64,000 nucleotides of DNA. It comes from Bacillota bacterium (GTDB lineage: Bacteria > Bacillota > Clostridia > Lachnospirales > Lachnospiraceae). Each line of letters starts with the position of its first letter. Position 1 is the stretch's first letter. The notes beneath the pieces were generated by a model. That model was not told where the DNA came from and did not search any database. It was given only the letters and a program-made list of their open reading frames with translations. This document shows, piece by piece, positions 1 through 7,710 of the stretch. The stretch covers positions 1 through 64,000 of the forward strand of contig JAEYOY010000083.1 of the NCBI GenBank assembly GCA_023411215.1, written 5' to 3'. The translations under genes and the position numbers were made by a program.

Positions 1-186
1 GTCTATTACCATCGCCCTGGGGTCTGTTCCCTTGATAGCCACTTCCCTGAGGTCTGTTACCATCGCCCTGGGGTCTCTGTCCCTGGTATCCGCTACCCTG
101 AGGTCTGTTACCATCCCCCTGGGGTCTCTGTCCCTGGTACCCGCTACCCTGAGGTCTGTTACCATCCCCCTGGGGTCTCTGTCCCT
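1..186. repeat. 51-bp in-frame tandem repeat in infB linker
   Basis: A 51-bp unit starts at about 0, 51, 102 and 153, almost identical between copies. It encodes the 17-residue unit GQRPQGDGNRPQGSGYQ. The last copy decays after about position 186, and further copies may lie beyond the window start. It is in frame with infB and so expands or shrinks the IF-2 linker without breaking the gene. Confidence 0.85.
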
Positions 187-865
187 GTTGTCCATTTGCT
201 CCTACTCTCTGACCCTGTGAATAATCACCGGTTCTTCCTGTATTACTAGAGCTTTGATATCCCTGGCTTGTGCCGCCGTGCTGACTAGCACTTCCCTGTC
301 CCTGATACCCCTGCTGTCCTTGATTCATTCCACTTTGTCCTCCTGCCGGTCTAACTCCCTGTTGCCCTGTATGAGCCGTCTGTGTCGATACTGTCTGCGT
401 ATGCACATCGGGACGACCTTGATCCTCTGCGGGTCTTTGCCCACTTCCTGTTTGACTGGGTTGACCCTGTCTTATTCCTTTTTGTTGTTGACTTATATCA
501 GGCTTCTGTCCCTGACCTACCGGTCTAGCCATTCCCTGCTGTCCTATCGGTCTTTCTCCTGATGTTACCGGACGTGAGCTCCCTGATGCGCCAGGTTTCT
601 GCCCAGCCGGACTATTGGCCACTTGATTATGTGCAGCCGGTGCGGCAGTACGAGCAGGCGACGAAGCGCCTGCCGGCTTAGATACCGGTATTTGGGCACC
701 GCGAATAAAGTGATTCTTAACGACCTGAACCTCATTATCCTCCAGATTACTGCTATGTGATTTTTTTACACCAAAGCTATTCTCCAGATAATCAAGAATA
801 TCCTTACTTTCAATAGCACCCTTAGTCAGACCATTGATTTCGTTTTTCAACTCATATATCTTCAT
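1..865 (-). CDS. infB: Translation initiation factor IF-2, N-terminal part (cut by window edge)
   Basis: IF-2 is the GTPase that brings initiator fMet-tRNA to the 30S subunit. Only about 288 N-terminal residues lie in the window; the GTPase domains are beyond position 1. The protein starts with the short helical IF2_N domain (MKIYELKNEINGLTKG...) and continues into a long low-complexity linker rich in Gln, Gly, Pro, Arg and Asn, which includes a 17-residue tandem repeat. The ATG at 865-863 overlaps the end of the upstream L7Ae-like gene by 14 bp, and GGAGGTAGT lies further upstream inside that gene. The order nusA-ylxR-ylxQ-infB is the classic operon, which makes the identification safe. Linkers of this kind are usual in IF-2, but the Gln/Gly repeat is unusually regular. 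Confidence 0.93.
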   Translation of the reverse strand, partial: MKIYELKNEINGLTKGAIESKDILDYLENSFGVKKSHSSNLEDNEVQVVKNHFIRGAQIPVSKPAGASSPARTAAPAAHNQVANSPAGQKPGASGSSRPVTSGERPIGQQGMARPVGQGQKPDISQQQKGIRQGQPSQTGSGQRPAEDQGRPDVHTQTVSTQTAHTGQQGVRPAGGQSGMNQGQQGYQGQGSASQHGGTSQGYQSSSNTGRTGDYSQGQRVGANGQQGQRPQGDGNRPQGSGYQGQRPQGDGNRPQGSGYQGQRPQGDGNRPQGSGYQGNRPQGDGNR

Positions 866-1211
866 TTTCGCCATTCATACTACCTCCATATCTTTCCTGC
901 ATCATTTTCAATTGCTTATCAATTGCGTCTGCTAAGCCCTTGTCAAGCACAGCTAAAGAAGCACGAAACTCCTTACCCATTGCATGACCTAAGTCATTCT
1001 TTATGCCAAAGAAGTATATTGGCACTTTATAGTAAGTACACATGTTGGTAAACATTTTCTTCGTATTCTCAGATGCGTCCTCCGCTACTATTACAAGCGC
1101 AGCTTTATGTTCCTTCACTGCCTTCTCTGTAGAGAATTCGCCACTAACTAGCTTTCTTGATTTTGTTGCAATTCCAAACAGGTTAAATACCTTCTTTTCT
1201 TCCGGACTCAA
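852..1211 (-). CDS. ylxQ: L7Ae-family K-turn RNA-binding protein (YlxQ-like)
   Basis: A 119-residue protein of the ribosomal L7Ae/L30e/S12e family, which binds kink-turns in RNA. The family core is visible: an early Gly-containing helix (NLFGIATKSRKLVSG), a central AALVIVAEDASENT strand-helix unit and the IYFFGIKNDLGHAMGK segment. Its place between ylxR and infB is the conserved one for YlxQ in Bacillota. The start is a TTG at 1211, inside the 3' end of ylxR (29-bp overlap), with AAGGAG about ten bases upstream, so translational coupling is likely. The physiological role of YlxQ is poorly known; K-turn binding is inferred from the family. Confidence 0.85.
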   Translation of the reverse strand: MSPEEKKVFNLFGIATKSRKLVSGEFSTEKAVKEHKAALVIVAEDASENTKKMFTNMCTYYKVPIYFFGIKNDLGHAMGKEFRASLAVLDKGLADAIDKQLKMMQERYGGSMNGENEDI

Positions 1212-1470
1212 GCAAAATCATCTCCTTCTCCAATGTTTCTATCAATTCACCTGGAATGGTAACCTTGAGAGAACGGTCCAGCCCTTTTGTCTTGATTGCT
1301 TTCTGCAGGCAAGCCAAGGAACAACATACATATGCTCCTCTACCGTTCTTCTTACCTGTTGCATCAATAATAATCTCCTCTTCCGGAGTCTTAAGGACAC
1401 GGATCAATTCTTTTTTTGGCTTCATCTCACCGCATCCAGTACACATTCTTAACGGTAATTTTTTTGCCAT
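1183..1470 (-). CDS. ylxR: YlxR/RnpM family RNA-binding protein (DUF448)
   Basis: A 95-residue basic protein of the YlxR family, reported in Bacillota to bind RNase P RNA (RnpM). Visible hallmarks are an N-terminal CTGC motif (MCTGCGEMKPKKELIRV), the family signature GRGAYVC and a second CxxxC (CSLACLQKA). The start ATG at 1470 is preceded by AGGAGGTT with good spacing. It overlaps ylxQ by 29 bp and follows nusA after a 72-bp gap that carries two small hairpins. The length and operon position are typical. Confidence 0.88.
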   Translation of the reverse strand: MAKKLPLRMCTGCGEMKPKKELIRVLKTPEEEIIIDATGKKNGRGAYVCCSLACLQKAIKTKGLDRSLKVTIPGELIETLEKEMILLESGRKEGI

Positions 1471-1500
1471 TCATAACCTCCTAATCATATATCAAAAACC

Positions 1501-1543
1501 GTAAGAACATAGTTCTTACCAAGGATTTTTATTTAAAATCCTT
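1501..1543 (-). promoter_or_regulatory. Two consecutive hairpins between nusA and ylxR
   Basis: A perfect 9-bp stem (AAGGATTTT/AAAATCCTT, 1521-1543) touches the nusA stop codon and is followed in the mRNA by a perfect 8-bp stem with a 3-nt loop (GTAAGAAC/GTTCTTAC, 1501-1519). The second stem is followed by GG and a run of five U. It could be a partial intrinsic terminator or a processing/stability element inside the operon. The inverted repeats are seen directly; the function is inferred. Confidence 0.5.
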
Positions 1544-2589
1544 TAGTATCCCATACTCTGAGATTCGCTCTTGATATCAATCTTATACCCGGTCAGCTTT
1601 GCAGCAAGTCTGGCATTTTGTCCCTCTTTACCAATGGCAAGGGATAATTGATAATCGGGAACAATTACTCTGGCACTCTTCTCATAATCATCAACGGTTA
1701 CTGATACAACCTTAGCTGGACTTAATGCATTTTCAATCAGTCTGGCTGGATCGCTACTCCAGTTAATGATATCGATCTTCTCATTCCGAAGCTCATGTAC
1801 AATTGCATTTACTCTGGCACCATTCATACCGACACAAGCACCCACAGCATCAACATCCGGATTGTTGCTCCATACAGCCATCTTTGTTCTGGAGCCCGCT
1901 TCTCTGGAAATACTCTTAATCTCAACGGTTCCGTCTTGAATCTCAGTTACTTCAGCTTCGAACAAACGCTTCACTAATTCCGGATGGGTTCTAGACACCG
2001 TGATTCTCGGCCCCTTGGTGGTATCCTTTACTTCCAATACATATAATTTAATACGATCGGTGGGCTTGAATACTTCGCCTCTTATCTGTTCATTCTCTGT
2101 CAAAATTGCGTCTACCTTACCCAGATTAATACTTACATTATTGCCCACATAACGCTGCACGATACCGGTTACTATATCCTTCTCTTTCCCGCTATACTGG
2201 GTAAATAGTACCTTTCTTTCTTCCTCACGGATCTTCTGAACAACTACCTGCTTAGCCTTCTGAGCAGCGATACGTCCAAAATTCTTCGGTGTAACCTCAA
2301 TGGCCATTACATCACCAAGTTCTTTTCTGACATCCTTCATCTTGGCTTGAGCCAGGCTGATCTGCATAATTGGGTCAGTAACCTCTTCCACTACTTCCTT
2401 CATAGCAAATACATTTACCTCACCTGTGATTCGATCAATATTCACCTTAATATTATCCGCTCTGCCATAGTTATTCTTACATGCTGCTACCAATGAGTTC
2501 TCCAATGCCTCAAGTAAAATATCTTTACTGATATCCTTTTCCTTCTCAATCTGGTTTAAAGCTTCAATGAGTTCCTTGTTCGCATCCAT
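1543..2589 (-). CDS. nusA: Transcription termination/antitermination factor NusA
   Basis: A 348-residue NusA. The order visible is: an RNA-polymerase-binding N-terminal domain (about 1-125, MDANKELIEALNQIEKEKDISKD...), an S1 domain (about 135-200, GIVQRYVGNNVSINLGKVDAIL) and tandem KH domains (about 200-345) with GACVGMNGARVNAI and SLAIGKEGQNARLAAKLTGYKIDI. The acidic C-terminal repeats of enterobacterial NusA are absent, as usual in Bacillota. It modulates pausing, termination and antitermination. It follows rimP and precedes ylxR, the standard operon. The start is ATG at 2589, with AAGGAGGATTT upstream; this ribosome site can be masked by an upstream complement (see the leader entry). Confidence 0.96.
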   Translation of the reverse strand: MDANKELIEALNQIEKEKDISKDILLEALENSLVAACKNNYGRADNIKVNIDRITGEVNVFAMKEVVEEVTDPIMQISLAQAKMKDVRKELGDVMAIEVTPKNFGRIAAQKAKQVVVQKIREEERKVLFTQYSGKEKDIVTGIVQRYVGNNVSINLGKVDAILTENEQIRGEVFKPTDRIKLYVLEVKDTTKGPRITVSRTHPELVKRLFEAEVTEIQDGTVEIKSISREAGSRTKMAVWSNNPDVDAVGACVGMNGARVNAIVHELRNEKIDIINWSSDPARLIENALSPAKVVSVTVDDYEKSARVIVPDYQLSLAIGKEGQNARLAAKLTGYKIDIKSESQSMGY

Positions 2590-2596
2590 TTTTTTA

Positions 2597-2665
2597 TCAA
2601 ATCCTCCTTCAATATAGATAAAATTGGTAAAACCTATCCGGAGGATTTAGCCTCCTTCAATGTAA
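2597..2665 (-). promoter_or_regulatory. Possible alternative-hairpin control of nusA ribosome site
   Basis: In the rimP-nusA gap the mRNA reads ATTGAAGGAGG, then AAATCCTCC, then a second ATTGAAGGAGG just before the nusA ATG. The middle AAATCCTCC (rc at 2640-2648) can pair over nine bases with the true ribosome site GGAGGATTT (rc at 2599-2607), or over five bases with the upstream decoy GGAGG (loop CTAAAT). The two pairings exclude each other. This could expose or hide the nusA start. The pairing is read from sequence; regulation is inference. Confidence 0.45.
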
Positions 2666-2682
2666 ATTAATTTATAATATCT

Positions 2683-3150
2683 CTAAAAATCAAAGGTTAA
2701 TCGTACCATGGCAATATCCGCTCTTGCAATCTCCATTGTCGTATTATCCTCAAACTCAAGTGTTATTGTGGCTGCATCGTAAGCCTTCAGCAGACCAACA
2801 AATTCCTTTTTCTTATTCACAGCCTTATAGAGCTTTACTTCAACCTCTTCTCCAAGGCTCCTCTCAAAATGCTTATCCTTCTTTAACTGTCTCCCCAGTC
2901 CGGGAGAGCTTACTTCTAATACGTAGGAATCCGAGATAAAATCATGCTGATCCAATAATTCACTCAATGCCCTGCTAACTAGTACACAGTCATCAACCGT
3001 GATACCGGCTTCTTTGTCAATATAAGCTCTTAAATACCAGTTACCACCTTCCTTTACATATTCAACGTCATACAATTCGAAATGGTTCTCTGCCAAAATA
3101 GGTTCCAGTAACTGTTCTGTCTTTCGCTCATATTCTTCATGTTTTGCCAT
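2683..3150 (-). CDS. rimP: Ribosome maturation factor RimP
   Basis: A 155-residue RimP, needed for 30S subunit maturation. The N-terminal alpha/beta domain shows ELYDVEYVKEGGNWYLRAYID and the typical DCVLVSRALSELLD helix, then YVLEVSSPGLGRQLKKDKHFER, the family signature. The C-terminal SH3-like barrel follows (about 90-155). The start ATG at 3150 lies downstream of a consensus promoter and a GNRA-capped hairpin. In most Bacillota rimP follows polC directly; here it heads its own transcription unit because about 41.8 kb separates it from polC. Confidence 0.95.
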   Translation of the reverse strand: MAKHEEYERKTEQLLEPILAENHFELYDVEYVKEGGNWYLRAYIDKEAGITVDDCVLVSRALSELLDQHDFISDSYVLEVSSPGLGRQLKKDKHFERSLGEEVEVKLYKAVNKKKEFVGLLKAYDAATITLEFEDNTTMEIARADIAMVRLTFDF

Positions 3151-3217
3151 TCAAATCCCTACTTTCCTAACATAATTGATAAATTTATAAGTGCCATTGC
3201 CTGTAAGCAAAGAATAA

Positions 3218-3237
3218 GAGTGGACTTTCGTCCACTC
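3218..3237 (-). other. GNRA-tetraloop hairpin in the rimP operon leader
   Basis: A perfect 8-bp stem (GAGTGGAC/GTCCACTC) closes a loop that reads GAAA in the minus-strand mRNA, a GNRA tetraloop. It lies between the promoter at 3269-3297 and rimP, so it is near the 5' end of the rimP-nusA-infB transcript. It may protect the 5' end or take part in control of the operon; no U-run follows, so it is not a normal terminator. Confidence 0.55.
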
Positions 3238-3268
3238 CTAAATAGTCTTATCATTTTGCACCATAATC

Positions 3269-3297
3269 ATTATAACAGACACATCCAATAATTGCAA
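3269..3297 (-). promoter_or_regulatory. SigmaA-type promoter for rimP-nusA-ylxR-ylxQ-infB
   Basis: On the minus strand TTGCAA (-35, 3297-3292) is separated by 17 bp from a perfect TATAAT (-10, 3274-3269). The start would lie near 3262, giving a leader of about 110 nt to rimP. This would let the translation/transcription operon be expressed although polC is far away. Confidence 0.75.
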
Positions 3298-3573
3298 GCA
3301 ATAAATAATTGGAATGTTATCGATGTAACATTCTAGGAAAGACCGCATACAGAAATCCCGGTAATGGGGCACCATTCTTCCTGCCCACAGCCTATCTTAG
3401 TTATATTTCGTTATGACACAAGGCATGCCAGATGCATTCTATTCCCTTTTTCAATTTTAGCTTCGATGAGAATCCCACCAGAAAAATCACTAAAAAGTGA
3501 AAGCATCTATGACTTCGGAAATATTTATTTTATGAGTGTTTATGTTATAGCATGTGAATAGAACTATATCTGT
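3298..3573. other. Intergenic region upstream of the rimP promoter
   Basis: No convincing gene. It contains a hairpin at about 3312-3333 (GAATGTTA/TAACATTC) and, just downstream of the ABC ATPase gene on the minus strand, a weak TCACT/AGTGA stem followed by five U (about 3485-3503) that may act as terminator. This is the left boundary of the DNA separating rimP from polC. I saw no tRNA fragment or integrase. Confidence 0.4.
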
Positions 3574-4332
3574 CTAACCTACCTGGTTGAACCGCTGTAA
3601 AAAGTCTTTCGTTCTTTGATTGGAGGTGTTTGAGAATACCTCCTCCGGAGTTCCCTGCTCAACTATAACACCTTCATCCATAAAAATGACACGATCAGCC
3701 ACATCTCTGGCGAAAGCCATCTCATGGGTTACAATTACCATGGTCATCTTCTCTTCTGCAAGTGAACGAATAACCTTCAGTATCTCTCCAGTCAGCTCCG
3801 GATCCAGCGCCGAAGTCGGTTCATCAAAGAATAGAATGCGCGGGTTTAACGCCAAGGCTCTAGCGATTGCGATTCTCTGCTGCTGGCCGCCGGACAGCTC
3901 GCAGGGATAAGCATTGGCTTTATCTCTTAGATTCATCTTGTCCAGAAGAAGCAAGGCTTTCTCAGTTGCAGCCTTTTTATCGGTACCAAGAACCTTCACT
4001 TGTGCATCAACGATATTCCTTAGGACATTAAAATGTGGAAACAGATTGAAGTTCTGAAACACCAACCCCACCTCAAGAATTATCTCATGCAGTGTCTTAG
4101 CATCCGCATAACCAAGATCGGCTTCTGTATCAACCATCAGCTTTTCACCAATCTCTATCCTACCCGTATCGATTTTCTCAAGCTGAGTGAGACAACGAAG
4201 CAACGTAGATTTACCAGAGCCGGAGGGACCAATGATGGCAACCACCTCGCCCTCTTCCACTTCCAGGTTTATCCCCTTAAGTACTTCCGTTTTTTCAAAA
4301 TTCTTTATAATATTATCTGCAATTAGTAGCAT
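3574..4332 (-). CDS. Polar amino-acid ABC transporter, ATP-binding subunit
   Basis: A 252-residue GlnQ/ArtP-type ATPase that powers amino-acid import. Motifs visible: Walker [11 protein letters not shown]-loop [11 protein letters not shown], signature LSGGQQQR, Walker [15 protein letters not shown] and the switch His in VIVTHEM. An upstream in-frame extension exists, but ATG at 4332 is chosen because GGAGG precedes it by five bases and the product then starts like the family ([14 protein letters not shown]). It follows the permease gene after 204 bp; the binding protein gene lies about 3.4 kb upstream across an unrelated gene. The exact amino acid cannot be read. Confidence 0.9.
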   Translation of the reverse strand: MLLIADNIIKNFEKTEVLKGINLEVEEGEVVAIIGPSGSGKSTLLRCLTQLEKIDTGRIEIGEKLMVDTEADLGYADAKTLHEIILEVGLVFQNFNLFPHFNVLRNIVDAQVKVLGTDKKAATEKALLLLDKMNLRDKANAYPCELSGGQQQRIAIARALALNPRILFFDEPTSALDPELTGEILKVIRSLAEEKMTMVIVTHEMAFARDVADRVIFMDEGVIVEQGTPEEVFSNTSNQRTKDFLQRFNQVG

Positions 4333-4536
4333 AATACCCTCCAAGCTGCTATTAACATATCGGGAAAATATAAATTTTCCAATCAACAAGCGATAGAAAA
4401 TACACTTTTAACACTTTTATTGTCATGAATACTTGGTTCACAAAATATCTGCGAAGCTTATATTTTTGAATTTGTGCTGCTTCCCAAATTCGCGGTGCTT
4501 TGGCACCTTCCGGGTTCCCGTAACATTGTGACAATC

Positions 4537-5199
4537 CTAACTCTTATAATAATCAAGCTTCTTTTCCATCATTTTGAAGCCTACCTCTACTACCGTATTC
4601 ATAAGGAGATAAAATAAAGCAGCGATGATAATCGGAACTGTGGAGAAATATTTTGACTGAGTAGTGGTTGCGACACGAAACAGTTCAACCACTGCGATAA
4701 CCTGAGCCAATGAAGTATCCTTAACCAAAGTCATTAACTCATTCCCGGTTGCAGGCATAACATGCTTCACAACCTGGGGAAGAATTATTCTCATAAAGGT
4801 CTGAAACTTCGTATAACCAAGTACACGCGCAGCTTCATACTGCCCCTTTGGAATTGCGGCAATCCCTCCACGGAAAATCTCTCCAAAATATGCCGCATAA
4901 TTGATGGAGAAGGCTAATATGCAGGCTACCATACGATCCTTGTAATTGTATCCGAATATGTAAAAAGGAGCATACATGAAGAAAATCAATTGCAACATCA
5001 AGGGAGTTCCCCGGAAAATCAATTGATAGATTCTTATCGGGAAGCTTATTATCCAAATTCGGCATCTTCTGCCTAGTGCTACCAGAAAACCTAACGGTAT
5101 CGAGAAGAGAATCGTCAGAAAGAAAATGCTGAGTGTTGTTCCTGTCGCCGACAGCATATTCGGTATCAGGTAATCCAAGGGAACATTATCTATAATCAT
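4537..5199 (-). CDS. Polar amino-acid ABC transporter, permease subunit
   Basis: A 220-residue HisM/GlnP-type permease. It has about five hydrophobic segments and the conserved cytoplasmic EAA loop (GIAAIPKGQYEAARVLGYTKFQTFMRIILPQ) that contacts the ATPase. Start ATG 5199 is selected over the longer frame because GGAGG lies five bases upstream. Its promoter at 5486-5514 is nearly the same as that of the binding-protein gene, which supports one transporter made from two transcripts. The leader of about 280 nt contains a 141-bp MITE-like insertion (5311-5451). Confidence 0.9.
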   Translation of the reverse strand: MIIDNVPLDYLIPNMLSATGTTLSIFFLTILFSIPLGFLVALGRRCRIWIISFPIRIYQLIFRGTPLMLQLIFFMYAPFYIFGYNYKDRMVACILAFSINYAAYFGEIFRGGIAAIPKGQYEAARVLGYTKFQTFMRIILPQVVKHVMPATGNELMTLVKDTSLAQVIAVVELFRVATTTQSKYFSTVPIIIAALFYLLMNTVVEVGFKMMEKKLDYYKS

Positions 5200-5302
5200 A
5201 AAAACCTCCATTGTCCTATTCTGCAATAATATTAATTGGTTGTACGCTAATTAACCTTAAGTCTTTAAAATCATTATGAGGTAAGCGCAGACAATTAGTA
5301 GT

Positions 5303-5459
5303 AAATAATCGTAACTATTCAGAACAGGCTCGAAAATCCTATGGCTTTCTTCGCTGTTTGGGTCAACCCAGCCGTAATATTTACAAATAGTCCTTTGAAT
5401 GCAAGCATTCAAGTCCTACTTCCAAATATCACTGCTGTTCTGAATAGTTACAAATAATC
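5303..5459. mobile_element. MITE-like element with 17-bp TIRs and 8-bp target duplication
   Basis: The element spans 5311-5451 (141 bp). Its ends are perfect 17-bp terminal inverted repeats, GTAACTATTCAGAACAG (5311-5327) and its complement (5435-5451). Each side is flanked by the same 8-bp direct repeat AAATAATC (5303-5310 and 5452-5459). It has no coding capacity; inside is a perfect 8-bp hairpin TTGAATGC/GCATTCAA. Ends beginning GTAA and 8-bp target duplications are known features of the IS66 family, and IS66 remnants occur in this window, so mobilisation by an IS66-type transposase is a reasonable inference. It lies in the 5' leader of the permease gene and would fold into a long stem in that mRNA. 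Confidence 0.8.
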
Positions 5460-5476
5460 ATATTTTACTTCGCTAA

Positions 5477-5514
5477 CACTTTACCATATTACCATAGTGT
5501 TCTGTTCTTTTCAA
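5477..5514 (-). promoter_or_regulatory. Promoter of the amino-acid permease gene
   Basis: TTGAAA (-35, 5514-5509), 17-bp spacer, TAATAT (-10, 5491-5486) with a TG extended -10. The 18-bp segment TGGTAATATGGTAAAGTG (5494-5477, minus) is identical to that at the promoter of the binding-protein gene (8658-8641), so a shared regulator or a shared origin is likely. Confidence 0.7.
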
Positions 5515-5567
5515 TCGAATTTTATCAAAAAATTATTACATTTCAGGTATTTATTAGTTATCTGACT

Positions 5568-7547
5568 TTATCGAAAGATATGGCTACTTGCTTCCAAAAG
5601 ATCATAGCCATCCATAATAAACAGGAATTCGTTTTCTTTTGTATTATAAAATACAGCAGGTGCATTATTAATAATCTTCTGATAGATAACTCCAAAATTC
5701 CATTCTGTCACTCCCGTCATATTCGTTCCGCCCTCAATCGCCACAGCCGGCAAGCCATCCTTACTATAATATAGTGTTCCCTTTCCACTCTCATAGTCTT
5801 TCAGAAAGAAAACCCTATCATCCGAATTCGAACAGAGAAACCGCACATTCGCACAGATCAGCTTCTCCTCCTTGTTATTCTCTCGAAAATATAATTCATC
5901 ATCACGGATATAATAAACCCGAGACATATTCCCGGATACCCTATATTCTGTTACCCCATATGCCAAAACCTCAGGAATAAAATTATCCTGAAGATTCTTA
6001 ATCTTGATTAACCTTTTCTGGGAATCGAGGTAGAACAGCTTCTTACCCTCTTCTGACAGTGTAATCCTATCGGTATCTGAGGTCATAGCGACTAATCTCA
6101 TCTGCAGGTTATCCTCCAGATACTGAATTGAATTGTCATTGCAGAGAAATAGCTTTCCCGTAAAGCTTTGAATACCATATCTGACAATACCTTTTGCAGT
6201 CATATTGACAGCCATCTTAGGCAGAACAAGACCCTTCACCTGTTTATCTATAACTATACTTCGCACTCCGTCCTTACTCCATAAATAATAGCTTCCATTA
6301 TCCTCTACCAGTACTTCTGTAATGTCCTTATTAAAAAAGATGGTTCCGTTAATTCCCGACGAAATCTGCTTATCAATACCGTTGTGTCTAACATAGAGTG
6401 ACTTAATTCTGCCTTCCGAGAATTCGCCGTAGTAAATACTATTATAATCCATGGATATGGCAAAGACGATCAACCCTTTACCGGTCAACTCTGATACAGT
6501 ATTATTACGAATTATGTAAGATTGTAGGTCATTAATGGTTTCCTCATTCGATATACTATAGGTGCAATAAGAAAACACATTCCCACCCGGTAAGACATTC
6601 AGCATATCAAAATACTTATCCCTTCGATCAACCATTGTCTCCTTGTCCTGTCTTACATCATATAACATGAGGTAGTATTTACTTCCCCACCCTGAAATCG
6701 AATAGAGAATATAATTTCCATCCTCCGACAATGCAAAGCTATATACAGGGGTAGTGAATTCTTTCATTTTATAAGCATTCACATAAGCGAAATATCTGGT
6801 ATTCCTATTATAAACGATCGCTGCGGTATGGTCAGGTGTATAATAGATTTCCAAAAATCCATTGATCTTAAACAGCATATCACCCTTTGAATTGAACACA
6901 TAGGTCTCTGCTTCACTCTGACTTGTACTGACTACAATCGAATCCCTTGCCATAAAGGTATAATCTCTGTGTTCGCTTACTCTTCCTATAAAAAATAATA
7001 GAATAGTCGCAAAAAGGACACCTGTTATGATACCAATAATGGATAATACAAAGCTCTTATCCTTGTATCTTTTATTACGAACTTCTTCTTTTTCTTCTAT
7101 ATCCTGATTTAAGCCCTGATACATATATCTGTTCAGTGGCCCTTGTTTTTCCTCCTGCAGTCTTGCTCTAAGCTCCTCCAGCAGTCTTAGCTGTCTCTGC
7201 TCAGCTAACTTTTTCTCCTTATACTTGGATGACATATTTCTTGGTTTAGCAATTGGTTTTATTAACTGGGAGCGTCTATCTTTCTTGTTGTCCGGTTTCA
7301 CGCTATTCGTCTGACTGTAGCTGATTACATTCTTTATCTTATTCGGGTACCGAACTCCTTCTTCGGTTATGATATCCGCGACCAGAGGAGCCTCATACTG
7401 GGCATCCGCTCTAGCAAATCCCAGATTCGACTCATAATTCAAACTTTTAGAAGCCACTAATTCATTGTCAGAATGATTCGGCTTAGCTCCACAGAAGGTA
7501 CAAAGTCCTTCGTCATTATAATCTCGACCACATTGCCTGCAAACCAT
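5568..7547 (-). CDS. Zinc-ribbon, single-pass membrane protein with extracytoplasmic beta-propeller-like domain
   Basis: A 659-residue protein of unassigned function. Residues 1-21 form a zinc ribbon with two CxxC pairs (CRQCGRDYNDEGLCTFCG). A charged, Lys/Arg/Gln-rich region follows (about 75-160), then one membrane segment (about 168-192, FVLSIIGIITGVLFATILLFF). The remainder is rich in short beta strands with Asp/Ser/Tyr turns (FALSEDGNYILYSISG, MDYNSIYYGEF), as in WD40- or TolB-like propellers and DUF5050-type domains. The topology suggests a cytoplasmic zinc ribbon linked to an outer sensor or binding domain. Start ATG 7547 has CGGAGG upstream, and a perfect consensus promoter lies at 7596-7624. 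It interrupts the amino-acid transporter cluster and has its own promoter, so it need not be part of it. Confidence 0.75.
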   Translation of the reverse strand: MVCRQCGRDYNDEGLCTFCGAKPNHSDNELVASKSLNYESNLGFARADAQYEAPLVADIITEEGVRYPNKIKNVISYSQTNSVKPDNKKDRRSQLIKPIAKPRNMSSKYKEKKLAEQRQLRLLEELRARLQEEKQGPLNRYMYQGLNQDIEEKEEVRNKRYKDKSFVLSIIGIITGVLFATILLFFIGRVSEHRDYTFMARDSIVVSTSQSEAETYVFNSKGDMLFKINGFLEIYYTPDHTAAIVYNRNTRYFAYVNAYKMKEFTTPVYSFALSEDGNYILYSISGWGSKYYLMLYDVRQDKETMVDRRDKYFDMLNVLPGGNVFSYCTYSISNEETINDLQSYIIRNNTVSELTGKGLIVFAISMDYNSIYYGEFSEGRIKSLYVRHNGIDKQISSGINGTIFFNKDITEVLVEDNGSYYLWSKDGVRSIVIDKQVKGLVLPKMAVNMTAKGIVRYGIQSFTGKLFLCNDNSIQYLEDNLQMRLVAMTSDTDRITLSEEGKKLFYLDSQKRLIKIKNLQDNFIPEVLAYGVTEYRVSGNMSRVYYIRDDELYFRENNKEEKLICANVRFLCSNSDDRVFFLKDYESGKGTLYYSKDGLPAVAIEGGTNMTGVTEWNFGVIYQKIINNAPAVFYNTKENEFLFIMDGYDLLEASSHIFR

Positions 7548-7595
7548 GAGATCAACCTCCGAGGTGGTTCTGTCTTGTGATTTACTCTTTTCTAG

Positions 7596-7624
7596 ATTAT
7601 AACTTAGTAGGATTTATCTGTCAA
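7596..7624 (-). promoter_or_regulatory. Perfect consensus promoter for the zinc-ribbon/propeller gene
   Basis: TTGACA (7624-7619), exactly 17 bp, then TATAAT (7601-7596) on the minus strand. The start would be near 7589, about 40 nt before the ATG. It is the best match to the sigmaA consensus found in the window. Confidence 0.85.
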
Positions 7625-7710
7625 ATGCCGGTTTTTTGTACAATTGTAACGTCTTTGTAATGTATTGATTGCCAAAAATACATTTCGTGTACTACAATCA
7701 ACGAATTATC

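Noticed and set aside
1..190. Regular 51-bp repeat as a CRISPR array
   Set aside because: Units are contiguous with no unique spacers and are in frame inside infB.
32..562. Plus-strand open frames rich in Leu/Ser opposite infB
   Set aside because: They are antisense shadows of the Gln/Gly repeat in IF-2, without ribosome sites or known domains.
4397..4536. A third MITE between permease and ATPase genes (ATTGTCA/TGACAAT ends)
   Set aside because: Only 7-bp inverted ends, no flanking duplication and no shared core with the two accepted elements.
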